From: Bacillota bacterium
Lineage (GTDB): Bacteria; Bacillota; Clostridia; Lachnospirales; Lachnospiraceae
NCBI GenBank assembly: GCA_029779695.1
Contig: JAKPAB010000200.1
Location: forward strand, 1 to 64,000
Reading direction: 5' to 3'
DNA length: 64,000 nucleotides
A program made the position numbers and the translations under genes. Under the pieces are notes generated by a model. The model saw nothing but the letters and a program-made list of their open reading frames with translations, did no database searches and was not told the origin of the DNA. Shown piece by piece: positions 1 through 9,949 of this stretch. Within the stretch, counting starts at the first letter, position 1; each line of letters opens with the position of its first letter.

Positions 1-5
1 AGTAC

Positions 6-36
6 TTGTTAACGTATCATAAAACGAAGGTATAAT
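6..36 (+). promoter_or_regulatory. possible promoter for the SEC-C protein gene
   Basis: A TTGTTA element at 6-11 and a perfect TATAAT at 31-36 lie upstream of the first gene, but the spacer is 19 bases, longer than the usual 17. The rest of the 1-146 stretch is AT-rich and shows no other clear signal. Confidence 0.3.
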
Positions 37-146
37 AAAGACTTTTCTGTACTTTGTGCTGATAAAGTGATAATATATCTCAGTCTGATTTTGTTATTCA
101 GAAATAAATATAATTTATTATATCTAAAGAATAGGAGACAGTTCTT

Positions 147-656
147 ATGACATTACTGGAAGAATGGCGTAAAGAGGCATATGATGCCAATGAAGATCCA
201 CAGAGACTTAAAGATTTTTGGGATGATTACTTTGTAAAAGAGAAAAACATATACAAGGAACTTTTAAAGACACCTAAAAAAGCTGTAAAGGGTACCGTAA
301 AGGATCTTGCTGAGAAATATGGTATTACAGTCAAGGAAATGACAGGTTTTCTGGATGGGATCAATGAGAGTCTAAAAAAAGAGAATCCCATTGAAGAGAT
401 GGCTGAAGACACAGAGGTATCTCTTGAATTTGATACAGAGAAACTATATAGAAACATGGTTGAGGCAGACGCTCCATGGCTCTATGAATTAGAAGAATGG
501 AATGATATCTTCTCAGAAGAAGAGAAAAAAAACTTATTTCTCGCTCAGAAGAAATCACATACAGTAGTCAATGGACCTAAGATCGGAAGAAATGATCCTT
601 GCCCTTGTGGAAGCGGTAAGAAATATAAGTATTGCTGTGGCAAAAAAAATAAATAA
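147..656 (+). CDS. SEC-C motif protein of unknown function
   Basis: The 169-residue product ends in a SEC-C zinc-binding motif ([18 protein letters not shown]), the same kind of metal knuckle found at the C terminus of SecA. About 140 acidic, helical residues precede it and I do not recognise them as a named catalytic domain. SEC-C modules usually bind zinc and mediate contacts with ribosomes, SecB or nucleic acid, but nothing here fixes the partner. The ATG follows AGGAGACAG at good spacing. The gene stands alone, facing the tyrA-aroA pair, with a strong hairpin terminator directly after it. It could be a SecA-associated or ribosome-associated accessory protein; that is inference only. Confidence 0.75.
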   Translation: MTLLEEWRKEAYDANEDPQRLKDFWDDYFVKEKNIYKELLKTPKKAVKGTVKDLAEKYGITVKEMTGFLDGINESLKKENPIEEMAEDTEVSLEFDTEKLYRNMVEADAPWLYELEEWNDIFSEEEKKNLFLAQKKSHTVVNGPKIGRNDPCPCGSGKKYKYCCGKKNK

Positions 657-664
657 ATTCATTA

Positions 665-700
665 AAAAGCTCATTCAGGATATTTCATGAATGAGCTTTT
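665..700. terminator. bidirectional hairpin terminator between the SEC-C gene and aroA
   Basis: A perfect 13 bp stem (AAAAGCTCATTCA / TGAATGAGCTTTT) with a 10-base loop has A and T tracts at its two ends. It sits between two convergent genes, so it can end transcripts from either side. Confidence 0.7.
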
Positions 701-781
701 GCTATATATATTTATGTATTTTTTTCTAGGTTTAGGTAGTTAATTTCTAGGTTTGTGTTTTTTGTTTATGATTTTCTATAT

Positions 782-2089
782 TTATTTATAGAGCTTGTTT
801 ATATCATCAAAAAATGTAGGATACGAAATTTTTACACATTCAGGATAATCAAATGTGGTTTCGCCATTAGCAGTAAGTCCGGCAATGGCAAATGCCATAG
901 CGATTCGATGATCTTTGTATGTTTTTACTTTAATTGCATGCAAAGGCTTGCCACCATTTATCTTCATTCCATCACTGGTTGGTTGTATATCGCATCCCAT
1001 TTTTTGGAGATTATATGATATAGCTTTAATCCTATCGGATTCTTTTACGCGAAGCTCTGAAGCATCTTTTATTATTGTCTCGCCATCACAAAAGGCAGCT
1101 AAAACTGCAATGACAGGTATTTCGTCTATAAGAGAAGGAATAATTTCTTTTTCAATCACTGTTCCGTGAAGAGAACTGCTTTTAACAGTGATGTCACCAA
1201 CTGATTCTCCACATTCTTCAGATTTGTTCTCAATATGAATATTTCCACCCATGTTTTTTATCACTTCTATAATACCGGAACGGGTTTCATTCAAATTGAC
1301 ATGTTTTATAGTGATTTCGCTGTTCTCTGTAATCAATCCGGCTACCATGAAATAAGCAGCAGATGAAATATCAGAAGGAATATTTATATCCATGGAAGAA
1401 AGCATATTTCCAGGAGTGAGAGACGAAACATATTCATTATTTTTTTCATCATAATAGCAGTTTATATCACAACCCATTCCTTTAAGCATAAGTTCCGTAT
1501 GGTTTCTAGACAATACATCTTCTCGTACAATAGTTTTCCCAGAAGAATAGAGCCCGGAGAGCAAGAGACATGATTTGACCTGCGCACTTGATACGGGCAT
1601 TTTATAATCTATTTCCTGTAGGATGGATGGATTAATTATAAGTGGAAGACATCCATTATTTCTTTCAGACCGGATATTGGCATTTCTAAGGAGAAGAGGA
1701 GAAATGATCCTGTTCATGGGCCTGGCAGAAAGTGATTCATCACCATATAATTTAGTCGAAAAGTTCTGACCGGACAAAATACCACTTATTAACCGAGTGG
1801 TAGTTCCGCTATTTCCCATATCAAGTGGAGTAACTGGAACTTTTAGACCATGTAGACCGGCACCTCTTATAATTAAAGTATGTCTATCCATATCACAATT
1901 AATTTCGACTCCCATTTTCTTAAAGGCATTCATAGTAGAAATGCAGTCGGCACCATTTAAGAATCCGTTTATACGGCTGCTGCCTCCGGAAAGAGAAGCA
2001 AGCATTATACTTCTATGAGAAATAGATTTATCACCTGGTACATTTATCTCTCCAAATAGTGATTTTCTTGTTATACATATATTATTCAT
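782..2089 (-). CDS. aroA: 3-phosphoshikimate 1-carboxyvinyltransferase (EPSP synthase)
   Basis: This cytosolic enzyme joins shikimate-3-phosphate and phosphoenolpyruvate to make EPSP, the sixth step of the shikimate pathway to aromatic amino acids. The 435-residue length is normal. The family signatures are clear: DKSISHRS near the N terminus binds substrate, GNSGTTTRL matches the conserved GNAGT region, and VKESDRI appears in the C-terminal half. The ATG is preceded by GAGG at six bases. It lies 22 bases downstream of tyrA on the same strand and almost certainly shares its transcript. aroB is also in this window, at 51.5 kb, in an unrelated operon, so aromatic genes are dispersed in this genome. 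Confidence 0.96.
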   Translation of the reverse strand: MNNICITRKSLFGEINVPGDKSISHRSIMLASLSGGSSRINGFLNGADCISTMNAFKKMGVEINCDMDRHTLIIRGAGLHGLKVPVTPLDMGNSGTTTRLISGILSGQNFSTKLYGDESLSARPMNRIISPLLLRNANIRSERNNGCLPLIINPSILQEIDYKMPVSSAQVKSCLLLSGLYSSGKTIVREDVLSRNHTELMLKGMGCDINCYYDEKNNEYVSSLTPGNMLSSMDINIPSDISSAAYFMVAGLITENSEITIKHVNLNETRSGIIEVIKNMGGNIHIENKSEECGESVGDITVKSSSLHGTVIEKEIIPSLIDEIPVIAVLAAFCDGETIIKDASELRVKESDRIKAISYNLQKMGCDIQPTSDGMKINGGKPLHAIKVKTYKDHRIAMAFAIAGLTANGETTFDYPECVKISYPTFFDDINKLYK

Positions 2090-2111
2090 ATAAACCTCGA
2101 TAAAATATTGA

Positions 2112-3212
2112 TCAGCTCTTTGTGTGCAGAGTATAATTTTGCTTTTTTAATGTATCAATAGCTTTATTCATTGCATTAAAATCATAGAATTCAATTCTTA
2201 ATACACCTTCTTCAAACTCTCTGTTATTAATAATCCCAATGTTTTTAAGGCTAATATTGTTGTCTGCCAATAAACGGCTTACCATAGCTATTCCGCCGAC
2301 CTTATCCTCCATATCAGAATAGAACTCATAGGACGGAGCGATGCTTCCGGGAGATTTGATAGGAAGTGAATCCCTATATTCCTTGGCTTCTGAAAAAAAT
2401 CTTAATATTTCTTCCGTATTTTCATTACTGATTGAATCTTTAATAGCTGCAATATCTCGCTGGAATATATCAATTGCCTGAAGAACAGCTTCTTTATTGG
2501 ATAAGCAAATGTTTTGCCACATAATAGGTGAAGATGAGGATATTCGTGTTATATCTCGAAATCCACCAGCTGCAATAGTTTTCATTAATTGATCCTTTGA
2601 ATCGGACTCCATCAAAAGATTGACAAGAGAAGCAGATATTATATGAGGCAAGTGACTGACAATTGCTGCAGCAAAATCATGTTTTTCAGGCGAAACAAGA
2701 ATTGGGATGGCATGTAGATGAGCGATAAAATCAATAAACTGATCTGAAGTTTCTTCGCTTATACTTGATGCCGGAGTTATTATATAAAATGCATTTTCAA
2801 GAATAAGAGGGTCTGCATTTGAAAAACCAACTGTTTCCTTACCGGTCATTGGATGACCGCCTATAAAATTTGCTGACATATCAAGAGATTCGGCAAGAGA
2901 ATTGATCTCACTTTTAACGGAGCCAACATCTGTAATAATGCAAGATTCTTTGACTATATATTTAAGAGCCTTTAAATATTCATTATTAATTTTAACCGGA
3001 CTGCACAAAAAAATAACATCCATGTCAGAAAAAAATTCGATTGAAAGCTGGCTATTATTTAAAATGATGCCATCATAATATGCTTCACTTACTGTTTCAT
3101 TATGGTATGCAGTTCCATATATCTCGGAATCTGGATAGTATTTTTTTATTGCTTTAGCGATAGAACCACCAATTAATCCTAGGCCAATAAAGCCAATTTT
3201 ATTAAGTTTCAT
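2112..3212 (-). CDS. tyrA: prephenate dehydrogenase with C-terminal ACT domain
   Basis: The product oxidatively decarboxylates prephenate to 4-hydroxyphenylpyruvate on the way to tyrosine. A Rossmann dinucleotide site (GFIGLGLIGGS) opens the protein, GGHPMTGKE is the family motif in the catalytic domain, and the last 70 or so residues look like an ACT domain that would bind tyrosine for feedback control. The ORF track begins at 3233, but AAAGGA lies about nine bases before the ATG at 3212, while the outer ATG has AGGA only three bases away, so I place the start at 3212 (366 residues). aroA follows in the same operon. Confidence 0.94.
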   Translation of the reverse strand: MKLNKIGFIGLGLIGGSIAKAIKKYYPDSEIYGTAYHNETVSEAYYDGIILNNSQLSIEFFSDMDVIFLCSPVKINNEYLKALKYIVKESCIITDVGSVKSEINSLAESLDMSANFIGGHPMTGKETVGFSNADPLILENAFYIITPASSISEETSDQFIDFIAHLHAIPILVSPEKHDFAAAIVSHLPHIISASLVNLLMESDSKDQLMKTIAAGGFRDITRISSSSPIMWQNICLSNKEAVLQAIDIFQRDIAAIKDSISNENTEEILRFFSEAKEYRDSLPIKSPGSIAPSYEFYSDMEDKVGGIAMVSRLLADNNISLKNIGIINNREFEEGVLRIEFYDFNAMNKAIDTLKKQNYTLHTKS

Positions 3213-3364
3213 TTTTAATTTTCCTTTTTTCATTTTCCTATGCCATAATAATGACTTTAATTTGTTATATGGTAATTTAAGCTGGTTTTAAAGTCAATTA
3301 TTACAAAAGATAATAAAACAAATCATTAATTGTATATTATTATCAGATAACAGATAAAATAACG

Positions 3365-3393
3365 TTGTTAAAGAATAAAAACAATAATAAAAT
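3365..3393 (+). promoter_or_regulatory. sigma-A type promoter upstream of the EF-G-like gene
   Basis: TTGTTA and TAAAAT are separated by exactly 17 bases and face the EF-G-like gene, leaving a leader of about 80 bases. The gap 3213-3482 is otherwise AT-rich with no other clear structure; a promoter for tyrA-aroA on the other strand must also lie here but I could not pick it out. Confidence 0.5.
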
Positions 3394-3482
3394 ATGCACA
3401 TTATAACAAAAATAGATTGTATTAAGCTACAGTATTTAGTAAAATTAACAACAGAAATCAACCTTTGAAGGGAGGATGTGAC

Positions 3483-5567
3483 ATGAAAGTTTTTACAACA
3501 GACAAGATTAGAAATGTCGTTTTACTGGGACACTCTGGGGCAGGAAAGACTTTACTGGCAGAATCAATGGCTTTTTTGTCTGGGCTTAAGGACAAACCTG
3601 GAACTATTGAATCCGGAAACACGATCAGTGATTTCGGTAAGCAGGAAATTCAAAAAAAATATTCTATTAGAACTTCTGTAATACCAATTGAATGGAACGA
3701 TACAAAAATCAATATTCTTGACACACCGGGATCCTTTGATTTTGTGGGGGAGGCAGAGGAAGCAGCAGATGCTGCTGATGCAGCAATTATTGTAGTAAAT
3801 GGAAAAGAAGGCATACAGGTTGGCACTTTAAAGGCATGGTTACTTTGCGAGAAATATCATCTTCCTAGACTTATATATGTCACAAATATGGATTATGATG
3901 ATGCTTCTTTTAAAAATGTAGTAGAAGAACTTACAGAAAAATATGGTAAAAAAATTGCTCCTTTTCATTTTCCTATAAGAGAAGACAAGCATTTTGTAGG
4001 ATATGTAAATGTACTTTCATCTAATGCATACAGTTTTACCGGTAAAAATGAAGCGGAGATATGTGATATTCCGGATTACTCCAAGGAAAATCTGGAAATC
4101 TACAATACATCACTTATGGAAGCTGTTGCAGAGACATCTGAAGAATTTATGGACAGATATTTAGAGGGAGAAACATTTTCTGAAGATGAGATCAGATCTT
4201 CGATTCGAGTTAACATGCTTGATGGAAGCATCGTTCCTATATCAATGGGATCAAATTTCCTACATCAGGGAACGTATACGCTTCTTGATGATATAGTTAA
4301 ATATTTCCCCAGTCCTGATAAGAAAAAATGTGCAGGTATTGATGCTCAGTCAAATGAGGTTTTTGATGCTGACTATGATTTTTCCAAACCAAAATCAGCT
4401 TATGTCTGGAAAACATTGGTAGACCCGTTTATGGGAAAATATTCTTTTATCAAGGTTAATTCCGGAGTAATTAAAACAGACGATGTTTTATATAATCAGC
4501 ATAAAAATGTAGAATCGAAAATAGGAAAACTTTATGTACTTCGAGGCAGCAAGCCTGAGGAAGTGCCTGAACTTCATGCAGGTGATATAGGCGTACTCAG
4601 CAAGGTGCCTGAGGTTACTACAACAGATTCATTATCAACCAAGAAAAATACAATACTTTATATCAGAACATCGCTTCCAACACCCTATGCCAGTGTTGCA
4701 TATCATGCAACTAAAAAAGAAGAAGAGGATAAGGTGGCTGATGCACTTTCCAAGATCATGCAGGAAGACCTTACAATAAAAACTAAAAATGATAGTGAAA
4801 ATCATCAGAGTCTTATATTTGGACTTAGCAGGCAACATATTGAGACCGTTTTATCAGAAGCTAAAGACAGGTATCATGTAGAGGTTATTCTTGATAAGCC
4901 TAGAACGCCATTTAGAGAAACAATAAAAGGCAAGTCAGATGTTGAATATAAACACAAAAAACAATCAGGAGGGCATGGTCAGTACGGGCATATCAAGATG
5001 ACATTCGAACCTTCAGGTAATCTTGAAGAAGCGTATAGCTTTACGGAGTCAGTTGTTGGAGGGGCAGTTCCCAAGAATTTTTTTCCAGCTGTTGAAAAAG
5101 GTATAAAAGAGGGAGTTAAAGCAGGTCCTCTTGCAGGTTATCCTGTTGTTGGTATTCATGCAAATCTCTATGATGGATCGTATCATCCGGTAGATTCCAG
5201 TGAACAGTCATTTTATACAGCATCAGTTATGGCCTTTAAAAAGGGAATAATGGAGGCAACACCGATTCTTCTAGAACCGATTGCTCTCCTCAAGGTTTCA
5301 GTTCAGGATGCAACTATCGGAGATGTAATGGGAGACCTAAATAAGAGACGGGCCAGAGTTCTCGGGATGAACCCGACAGAGAGTGGTGTTCAGGAGATTC
5401 AGGTGGAGATACCTTATGAGGAATTGCCTGATTATGGGACTGTTCTTAGATCTCTTACAGCTGGATTTGGAGATTATTCTTATGAATTTCTTCGTTATGA
5501 CCCCGCATCAAAAGAGATAACTGACAGAGAGGTTGAAAACGCCAAAACACAAGAGGCAAATTATTGA
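3483..5567 (+). CDS. elongation factor G-like GTPase (EF-G paralogue)
   Basis: The 694-residue protein has the EF-G layout: GTPase domain, domain II, then domains III to V. The P-loop is GHSGAGKT instead of the canonical GHIDAGKT, switch I has YSIRTS where EF-G has RGITI, the G3 box is DTPG, and the G4 box is TNMD rather than NKMD. These changes mark the EF-G-like family found beside true EF-G in many Firmicutes and Actinobacteria, whose role is poorly defined. The ORF track starts at a TTG (3465), but GGGAGG sits seven bases before the ATG at 3483, which I take as the start. It has its own promoter and a very strong terminator, so it is a single-gene unit. It is not a TetM-type protection protein, judging by the P-loop. 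Confidence 0.88.
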   Translation: MKVFTTDKIRNVVLLGHSGAGKTLLAESMAFLSGLKDKPGTIESGNTISDFGKQEIQKKYSIRTSVIPIEWNDTKINILDTPGSFDFVGEAEEAADAADAAIIVVNGKEGIQVGTLKAWLLCEKYHLPRLIYVTNMDYDDASFKNVVEELTEKYGKKIAPFHFPIREDKHFVGYVNVLSSNAYSFTGKNEAEICDIPDYSKENLEIYNTSLMEAVAETSEEFMDRYLEGETFSEDEIRSSIRVNMLDGSIVPISMGSNFLHQGTYTLLDDIVKYFPSPDKKKCAGIDAQSNEVFDADYDFSKPKSAYVWKTLVDPFMGKYSFIKVNSGVIKTDDVLYNQHKNVESKIGKLYVLRGSKPEEVPELHAGDIGVLSKVPEVTTTDSLSTKKNTILYIRTSLPTPYASVAYHATKKEEEDKVADALSKIMQEDLTIKTKNDSENHQSLIFGLSRQHIETVLSEAKDRYHVEVILDKPRTPFRETIKGKSDVEYKHKKQSGGHGQYGHIKMTFEPSGNLEEAYSFTESVVGGAVPKNFFPAVEKGIKEGVKAGPLAGYPVVGIHANLYDGSYHPVDSSEQSFYTASVMAFKKGIMEATPILLEPIALLKVSVQDATIGDVMGDLNKRRARVLGMNPTESGVQEIQVEIPYEELPDYGTVLRSLTAGFGDYSYEFLRYDPASKEITDREVENAKTQEANY

Positions 5568-5594
5568 CAAATATTCTCGCTGTGATAGAATTTT

Positions 5595-5637
5595 AACGAG
5601 GTGCAGGCAAGCACAGCTTGCCTGCACCTCGTTTTTT
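5595..5637 (+). terminator. strong rho-independent terminator after the EF-G-like gene
   Basis: A perfect 18 bp stem (AACGAGGTGCAGGCAAGC and its complement) closes on the three-base loop ACA and is followed by TTTTTT. It is much more GC-rich than its surroundings. Confidence 0.95.
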
Positions 5638-5677
5638 ATCATTGAAATCAATGTAAAATTGTCAAAAGGAGTATTGT

Positions 5678-6679
5678 ATGGACAATGTTCTTATTTTAGA
5701 AAAGAATCCATCTGATATGAAATTTTTAAAGACACTTCAAAAGTATAGCGATTATAATTATTACTTTATTGAAGAACCGGGAAGTGCTCTTGATATGATA
5801 GATGAAAAAAATATTGATGTATTTGTATGCCCATATGAGTTAAAGGGATATAATACAGAAGATATTTTGATGACAGTTAATCTTATGACTAACCATCCTC
5901 TTTGTGTTTTGACGACAAATGCCGAAAAAATCCCTGAACTTTTAAATTGTCTTAATTCCTATTCTGTATTTAGAATGGTAATAAAACCATTTATGAATAT
6001 CCTGGATATTAAGTCTGCAATTGATGATGCAGTAAATAGAAGGGCTTCAGTTGGAGCAAGAGGTGATGATTTTCTTTCTTCAATAATAGATGATTCAAAA
6101 GAAACCGATTTTTGGAAAAATCATGATCGGATGATCGATTATAGATATCTTAAACTTTTTTTGGGAATATATACCGGGGCTGTACTAGTCAATAATAATA
6201 AAGATGACAGCATCAAAGAAAATATCAAAAATAATAATGAGATCTTTCTAGTGGAAATGTTTCTACAGGATGTATGGGATGGGTATATGAAAACCTGCGT
6301 ACTTAATCCGCCTCTACTTGGTAGGCTTAATGGTATGTTCAATGGAGAGGGCTCGACGGATGGTAAGGACTACCTTGGATTAAATATTTCGACAGATACC
6401 AAAAAAAAATATAATAAGCGTTCTGACCTTATTCTTGCTATTCTTATTTTCAGAGAATATCTAAGGCATTCTCTTACGGAATATAGTGGAGATATAAAAG
6501 TCATGTCGGATAATGGATGGATTCTTGTTAAACTGTCGATTGTATCTGAGGGAAGCACTATACTTGAAGATGATTTTATAAAAAAAGAAGTAGAAAAGCT
6601 ATTATCTTTATTCTGCTATAAATATTCGCTTGGAACTGGTGAGTCTGCATATACTGGTGCGGCTATAATTAAGGAATAA
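5678..6679 (+). CDS. pseudo-receiver domain protein of unknown function
   Basis: Residues 1-120 follow the fold pattern of a response-regulator receiver: a hydrophobic first strand (NVLILEKN), a conserved threonine strand (CVLTTNAE) and a lysine-proline near the end (VIKPF). However, the acidic pocket after strand 1 is EKNP, and the position of the phospho-accepting aspartate reads CPYELKG, so phosphorylation is unlikely. The remaining 210 residues have no domain I recognise and no membrane segment. AAAGGAG precedes the ATG by seven bases. The gene follows a strong terminator and is 19 bases upstream of icd, so the two may be cotranscribed. A cytosolic signal-relay or scaffold role is possible but not shown. 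Confidence 0.6.
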   Translation: MDNVLILEKNPSDMKFLKTLQKYSDYNYYFIEEPGSALDMIDEKNIDVFVCPYELKGYNTEDILMTVNLMTNHPLCVLTTNAEKIPELLNCLNSYSVFRMVIKPFMNILDIKSAIDDAVNRRASVGARGDDFLSSIIDDSKETDFWKNHDRMIDYRYLKLFLGIYTGAVLVNNNKDDSIKENIKNNNEIFLVEMFLQDVWDGYMKTCVLNPPLLGRLNGMFNGEGSTDGKDYLGLNISTDTKKKYNKRSDLILAILIFREYLRHSLTEYSGDIKVMSDNGWILVKLSIVSEGSTILEDDFIKKEVEKLLSLFCYKYSLGTGESAYTGAAIIKE

Positions 6680-6698
6680 TTTTGAAAGGATCTTTGCA

Positions 6699-7907
6699 AT
6701 GAAAAAAATCATTATGGACACTCCGCTTGTTGAGATGGACGGAGATGAGATGACCAGAATTCTCTGGAAAATGATCAAGGACGATCTTATAATTCCCTTT
6801 GTTGATCTAAAATCAGAGTATTATGATCTTGGACTAGAGAATAGAGACCGTACCAACGATGAAGTTACAGTTCTTTCTGCCAAGGCTACAAAAAAATATA
6901 AGGTTGCTGTAAAATGTGCCACGATCACACCGAATGCGGCAAGAGTTGAAGAATACCATTTAAAAGAAATGTGGAAGAGTCCTAATGGCACAATCAGAGC
7001 AATTCTTGATGGAACTGTTTTTAGAGCACCTATTCTTGTTAAGGGAATCGCACCTAATGTAAAGACATGGAAAAAGCCCATAACTGTGGCACGTCATGCA
7101 TATGGTGATGTTTATAAGGCAGCTGAGATGAAGGTGACTGATGCCGGAAAAGCAGAGCTAGTATTTACGGATAAAGATGGTAATGAGGAAAGAGTACTCA
7201 TCAATGAGTTTGAGGGTGCCGGTATTCTCCAGGGACAATATAATACAGAAAAGTCAATTAGAAGCTTTGCAAAGAGTTGTTTTGAATTTGCACTGGATAA
7301 AAAGGAAGATCTGTGGTTTGCCTCAAAAGACACGATTTCTAAAAAATATGATCATACATTCAAGGATATTTTCCAGAAAGAGTATGATGATTGCTATAAA
7401 GAAAAATTTGATAAAGCCGGAATAACTTATTTCTATACACTTATTGATGATGCTGTAGCAAGAGTAATGAAATCAGAAGGCGGATTTATATGGGCTCTTA
7501 AAAATTACGATGGAGATGTAATGAGCGATATGCTTTCTTCTGCTTATGGTTCTCTGGCAATGATGACATCAGTTCTGGTATCTCCAGAGGGATATTTTGA
7601 ATACGAAGCAGCTCACGGCACTGTGCAGAGGCATTATTATAAATATTTAAAGGGAGAAACAACCTCAACTAATTCAGTAGCAACTATTTTTGCCTGGAGC
7701 GGTGCACTTCGAAAAAGAGGTGAACTGGATTCAAATGATGAGCTTATGGATTTTGCTGATAAGCTTGAAAAGGCTTGCATTGATACGATAGAAAGTGGAA
7801 AAATGACCAAGGATCTTGCACTTATTACTACATTCAAGGATCCAACAACACTTTCAAGTGAAAATTTTATTAAGGAGATTCAAAAAAACCTCGCAAAGAT
7901 GGTTTGA
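6699..7907 (+). CDS. icd: NADP-dependent isocitrate dehydrogenase
   Basis: This enzyme converts isocitrate to 2-oxoglutarate with NADP+, supplying the carbon skeleton for glutamate. The 402-residue protein is of the homodimeric, eukaryote-like subfamily: it opens with [13 protein letters not shown], contains [10 protein letters not shown], and has the coenzyme-site region [16 protein letters not shown] lies before the ATG. The ABC-F gene begins at or just past its stop codon. In an anaerobe with an incomplete citric acid cycle the enzyme most likely serves biosynthesis; that is general knowledge of the lineage and not read from the sequence. Confidence 0.95.
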   Translation: MKKIIMDTPLVEMDGDEMTRILWKMIKDDLIIPFVDLKSEYYDLGLENRDRTNDEVTVLSAKATKKYKVAVKCATITPNAARVEEYHLKEMWKSPNGTIRAILDGTVFRAPILVKGIAPNVKTWKKPITVARHAYGDVYKAAEMKVTDAGKAELVFTDKDGNEERVLINEFEGAGILQGQYNTEKSIRSFAKSCFEFALDKKEDLWFASKDTISKKYDHTFKDIFQKEYDDCYKEKFDKAGITYFYTLIDDAVARVMKSEGGFIWALKNYDGDVMSDMLSSAYGSLAMMTSVLVSPEGYFEYEAAHGTVQRHYYKYLKGETTSTNSVATIFAWSGALRKRGELDSNDELMDFADKLEKACIDTIESGKMTKDLALITTFKDPTTLSSENFIKEIQKNLAKMV

Positions 7908-7918
7908 AAAATATATAT

Positions 7919-9838
7919 ATGCTTTTAACTTGTTCAAATCTGGAAAAATTATTTCCGGGAAAAAAATTATTTTCAGGTCTATCTTTTAACCTGGATAAAA
8001 ATGAAAGACTAGGAATACTGGGTGAAAATGGATGTGGAAAATCAACACTTTTAAAAATAATAAGTGGAGAACTTACGGCAGATGATGGCAATATTTCAGT
8101 TCAGTCTGAAACGTCCATCGGCTATTTAGCACAGTATCAGGATGATAGTTTAAATGGTTCTATAATCGATGTTGTATTGGAATCAAAAAAAGAGCTTATA
8201 AAAAAAGAATCAGAACTTAGAAATATGGAATCGGAGATGGCTGTTTTATCCGGGGAGGATCTAAAACTTCATCTGGAGAAATATCATAAGTTGTCTGAAG
8301 AATTTGAAAACGAAGGTGGACTGGTATATAGAAGTCTGGCAACAGGAATAGTAAAGGGTCTGGGATTTTCAGAAGATGAGTTTTTAAAATCTTTTTCCAA
8401 CTTATCAGGTGGACAGAAGACCAGAGTGTCATTAGGCAAACTACTATTATCTAATCCAGACATATTAATGCTTGATGAGCCTACTAATCACCTGGATATA
8501 CATTCGGTCGAATGGCTGGAAAGCTTTTTACAGGGGTATAAAGGAGCAATTATCCTGGTATCCCATGATAGGTATTTCCTGGACAATGTTATTAATAAAG
8601 TTCTTGATATAACAGAAAATGACACAAGATTATACACAGGTAATTACACTGAAGCTATGCACAAGAAAAAGCTGATTTATGAGGCAGATCTAAAAGCATA
8701 CAAAAAACAGCAAGATAAGATACAACATGAAGAGAAGGTCATCGACACTCTTCAACGATTTAATAGAGAAAAATCGATAAAAAGAGCAGAAAGTCGGAAA
8801 AAGGTACTTGATAAGATTACCCTTTTAGATTCTCCTGTCAGTGAAAAAGAGGCAATGTTTCTTCAATTTAAGTCTGAAAGAAGAAGCGGAAATGATGTTC
8901 TAGAGGTAACGAATCTAAAGAAGCAATTTGATGATCAGCTATTATTTGAAGGCTTATCCTTCTATTTAGGAAGAGGAGATCGTCTTGGAATTTTAGGAGA
9001 TAATGGCACTGGTAAGACTACCCTTCTTCGAATCATAAATGGTCTTTTGCCACCTGATTCAGGAGAGATAAAAATAGGTGCTTCAGTTGATATTGGATAT
9101 TATGATCAGGGTCAGCAGAATCTTAATGACGAGAATTCTGTTTTTTCAGAATTAAGGAATACCTATCCTGACATGAATAATACATTGATAAGAAATACGT
9201 TGGCTGCCTTTGATTTTAAAGGTGATGATGTGGATCGAAGGGTAAAAGCCCTAAGCGGAGGTGAAAGAGGACGATTATCACTTGCTAAACTTATGCTTAA
9301 GAATTCCAATCTATTGATATTAGATGAGCCTACCAACCATTTGGATATAAAATCCAAGGAAAAACTTGAAGATGCCCTTATTGACTATGACGGAACGATT
9401 CTGTTCGTATCGCATGACAGATATTTTATTAATAGAATAGCGAATAGGATACTAGTTCTGAATGGTGATTCTGCTGATGAATACATGGGTAATTATGATG
9501 ATTATCTGGCTAAATCTACTGAACTTGAGTTCCTAAGGGATAAGAACTCGGAAAATATTCCATTAGTTGATCAATCAGATGAAAACAAAATTGACTATAA
9601 TAAGCAAAAGCAGGAAAAAGCCAAGCAGAAAAAAATACAAAAAGAAATAGCATCTCTTGAAGAAGAAATTGAAAGACTTGAGGCCCTTAAGTCGGATACA
9701 GAAAATGAAATGGCAGATTCGTCTATTTCATCTGACTCCGGTAAGCTTAATGAACTTAATAAAATATTGGTGGATTCATCAAATAAAATTGATGAAGCTT
9801 ATTCTAAATGGGATGAGCTTACTGAACAGCTTCAATAA
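7919..9838 (+). CDS. ABC-F family ATPase (ribosome-associated type)
   Basis: Two ABC ATPase domains lie in one chain without membrane segments. Walker A motifs are GENGCGKST and GDNGTGKTT, signatures are LSGGQKTRVS and LSGGERGRLS, and both Walker B regions read LDEPTNHLD, the ABC-F hallmark. A charged linker joins the halves, and a coiled-coil tail of about 90 residues follows, as in the Uup/YdiF group. ABC-F proteins act on the ribosome in translation control or, in some branches, antibiotic protection; nothing here points to resistance. The ORF track begins at a TTG (7904) overlapping the icd stop; I prefer the ATG at 7919 because its first residues (MLLTCSNLEKLF) match the family start. 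Neither has a good ribosome site, so translation may be coupled to icd. Confidence 0.9.
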   Translation: MLLTCSNLEKLFPGKKLFSGLSFNLDKNERLGILGENGCGKSTLLKIISGELTADDGNISVQSETSIGYLAQYQDDSLNGSIIDVVLESKKELIKKESELRNMESEMAVLSGEDLKLHLEKYHKLSEEFENEGGLVYRSLATGIVKGLGFSEDEFLKSFSNLSGGQKTRVSLGKLLLSNPDILMLDEPTNHLDIHSVEWLESFLQGYKGAIILVSHDRYFLDNVINKVLDITENDTRLYTGNYTEAMHKKKLIYEADLKAYKKQQDKIQHEEKVIDTLQRFNREKSIKRAESRKKVLDKITLLDSPVSEKEAMFLQFKSERRSGNDVLEVTNLKKQFDDQLLFEGLSFYLGRGDRLGILGDNGTGKTTLLRIINGLLPPDSGEIKIGASVDIGYYDQGQQNLNDENSVFSELRNTYPDMNNTLIRNTLAAFDFKGDDVDRRVKALSGGERGRLSLAKLMLKNSNLLILDEPTNHLDIKSKEKLEDALIDYDGTILFVSHDRYFINRIANRILVLNGDSADEYMGNYDDYLAKSTELEFLRDKNSENIPLVDQSDENKIDYNKQKQEKAKQKKIQKEIASLEEEIERLEALKSDTENEMADSSISSDSGKLNELNKILVDSSNKIDEAYSKWDELTEQLQ

Positions 9839-9857
9839 TTTTACTTGGAAGTTTTCC

Positions 9858-9886
9858 TTGATAATGTGATTAAATATATATAAAAT
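9858..9886 (+). promoter_or_regulatory. sigma-A type promoter for the rex operon
   Basis: TTGATA and TAAAAT are spaced by exactly 17 bases, about 65 bases ahead of rex. I looked for a Rex operator of the TTGTGAA-N6-TTCACAA type overlapping it and did not find a convincing one. Confidence 0.6.
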
Positions 9887-9949
9887 CTAAAAAGTAACTG
9901 GTTGCAGTTTATTTAAAACGCACCAATATAGTAGAAAGGCTAGAGCAAT

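Noticed and set aside
3483-5567. EF-G-like gene as a TetM-type tetracycline resistance gene.
   Set aside because: The P-loop GHSGAGKT differs from the GHVDAGKT type of protection proteins, there is no leader attenuator of that type, and no mobile element is near.
9839-9949. Rex operator in the rex promoter.
   Set aside because: No TTGTGAA-N6-TTCACAA-like palindrome could be found; half-site matches are as expected by chance in AT-rich DNA.
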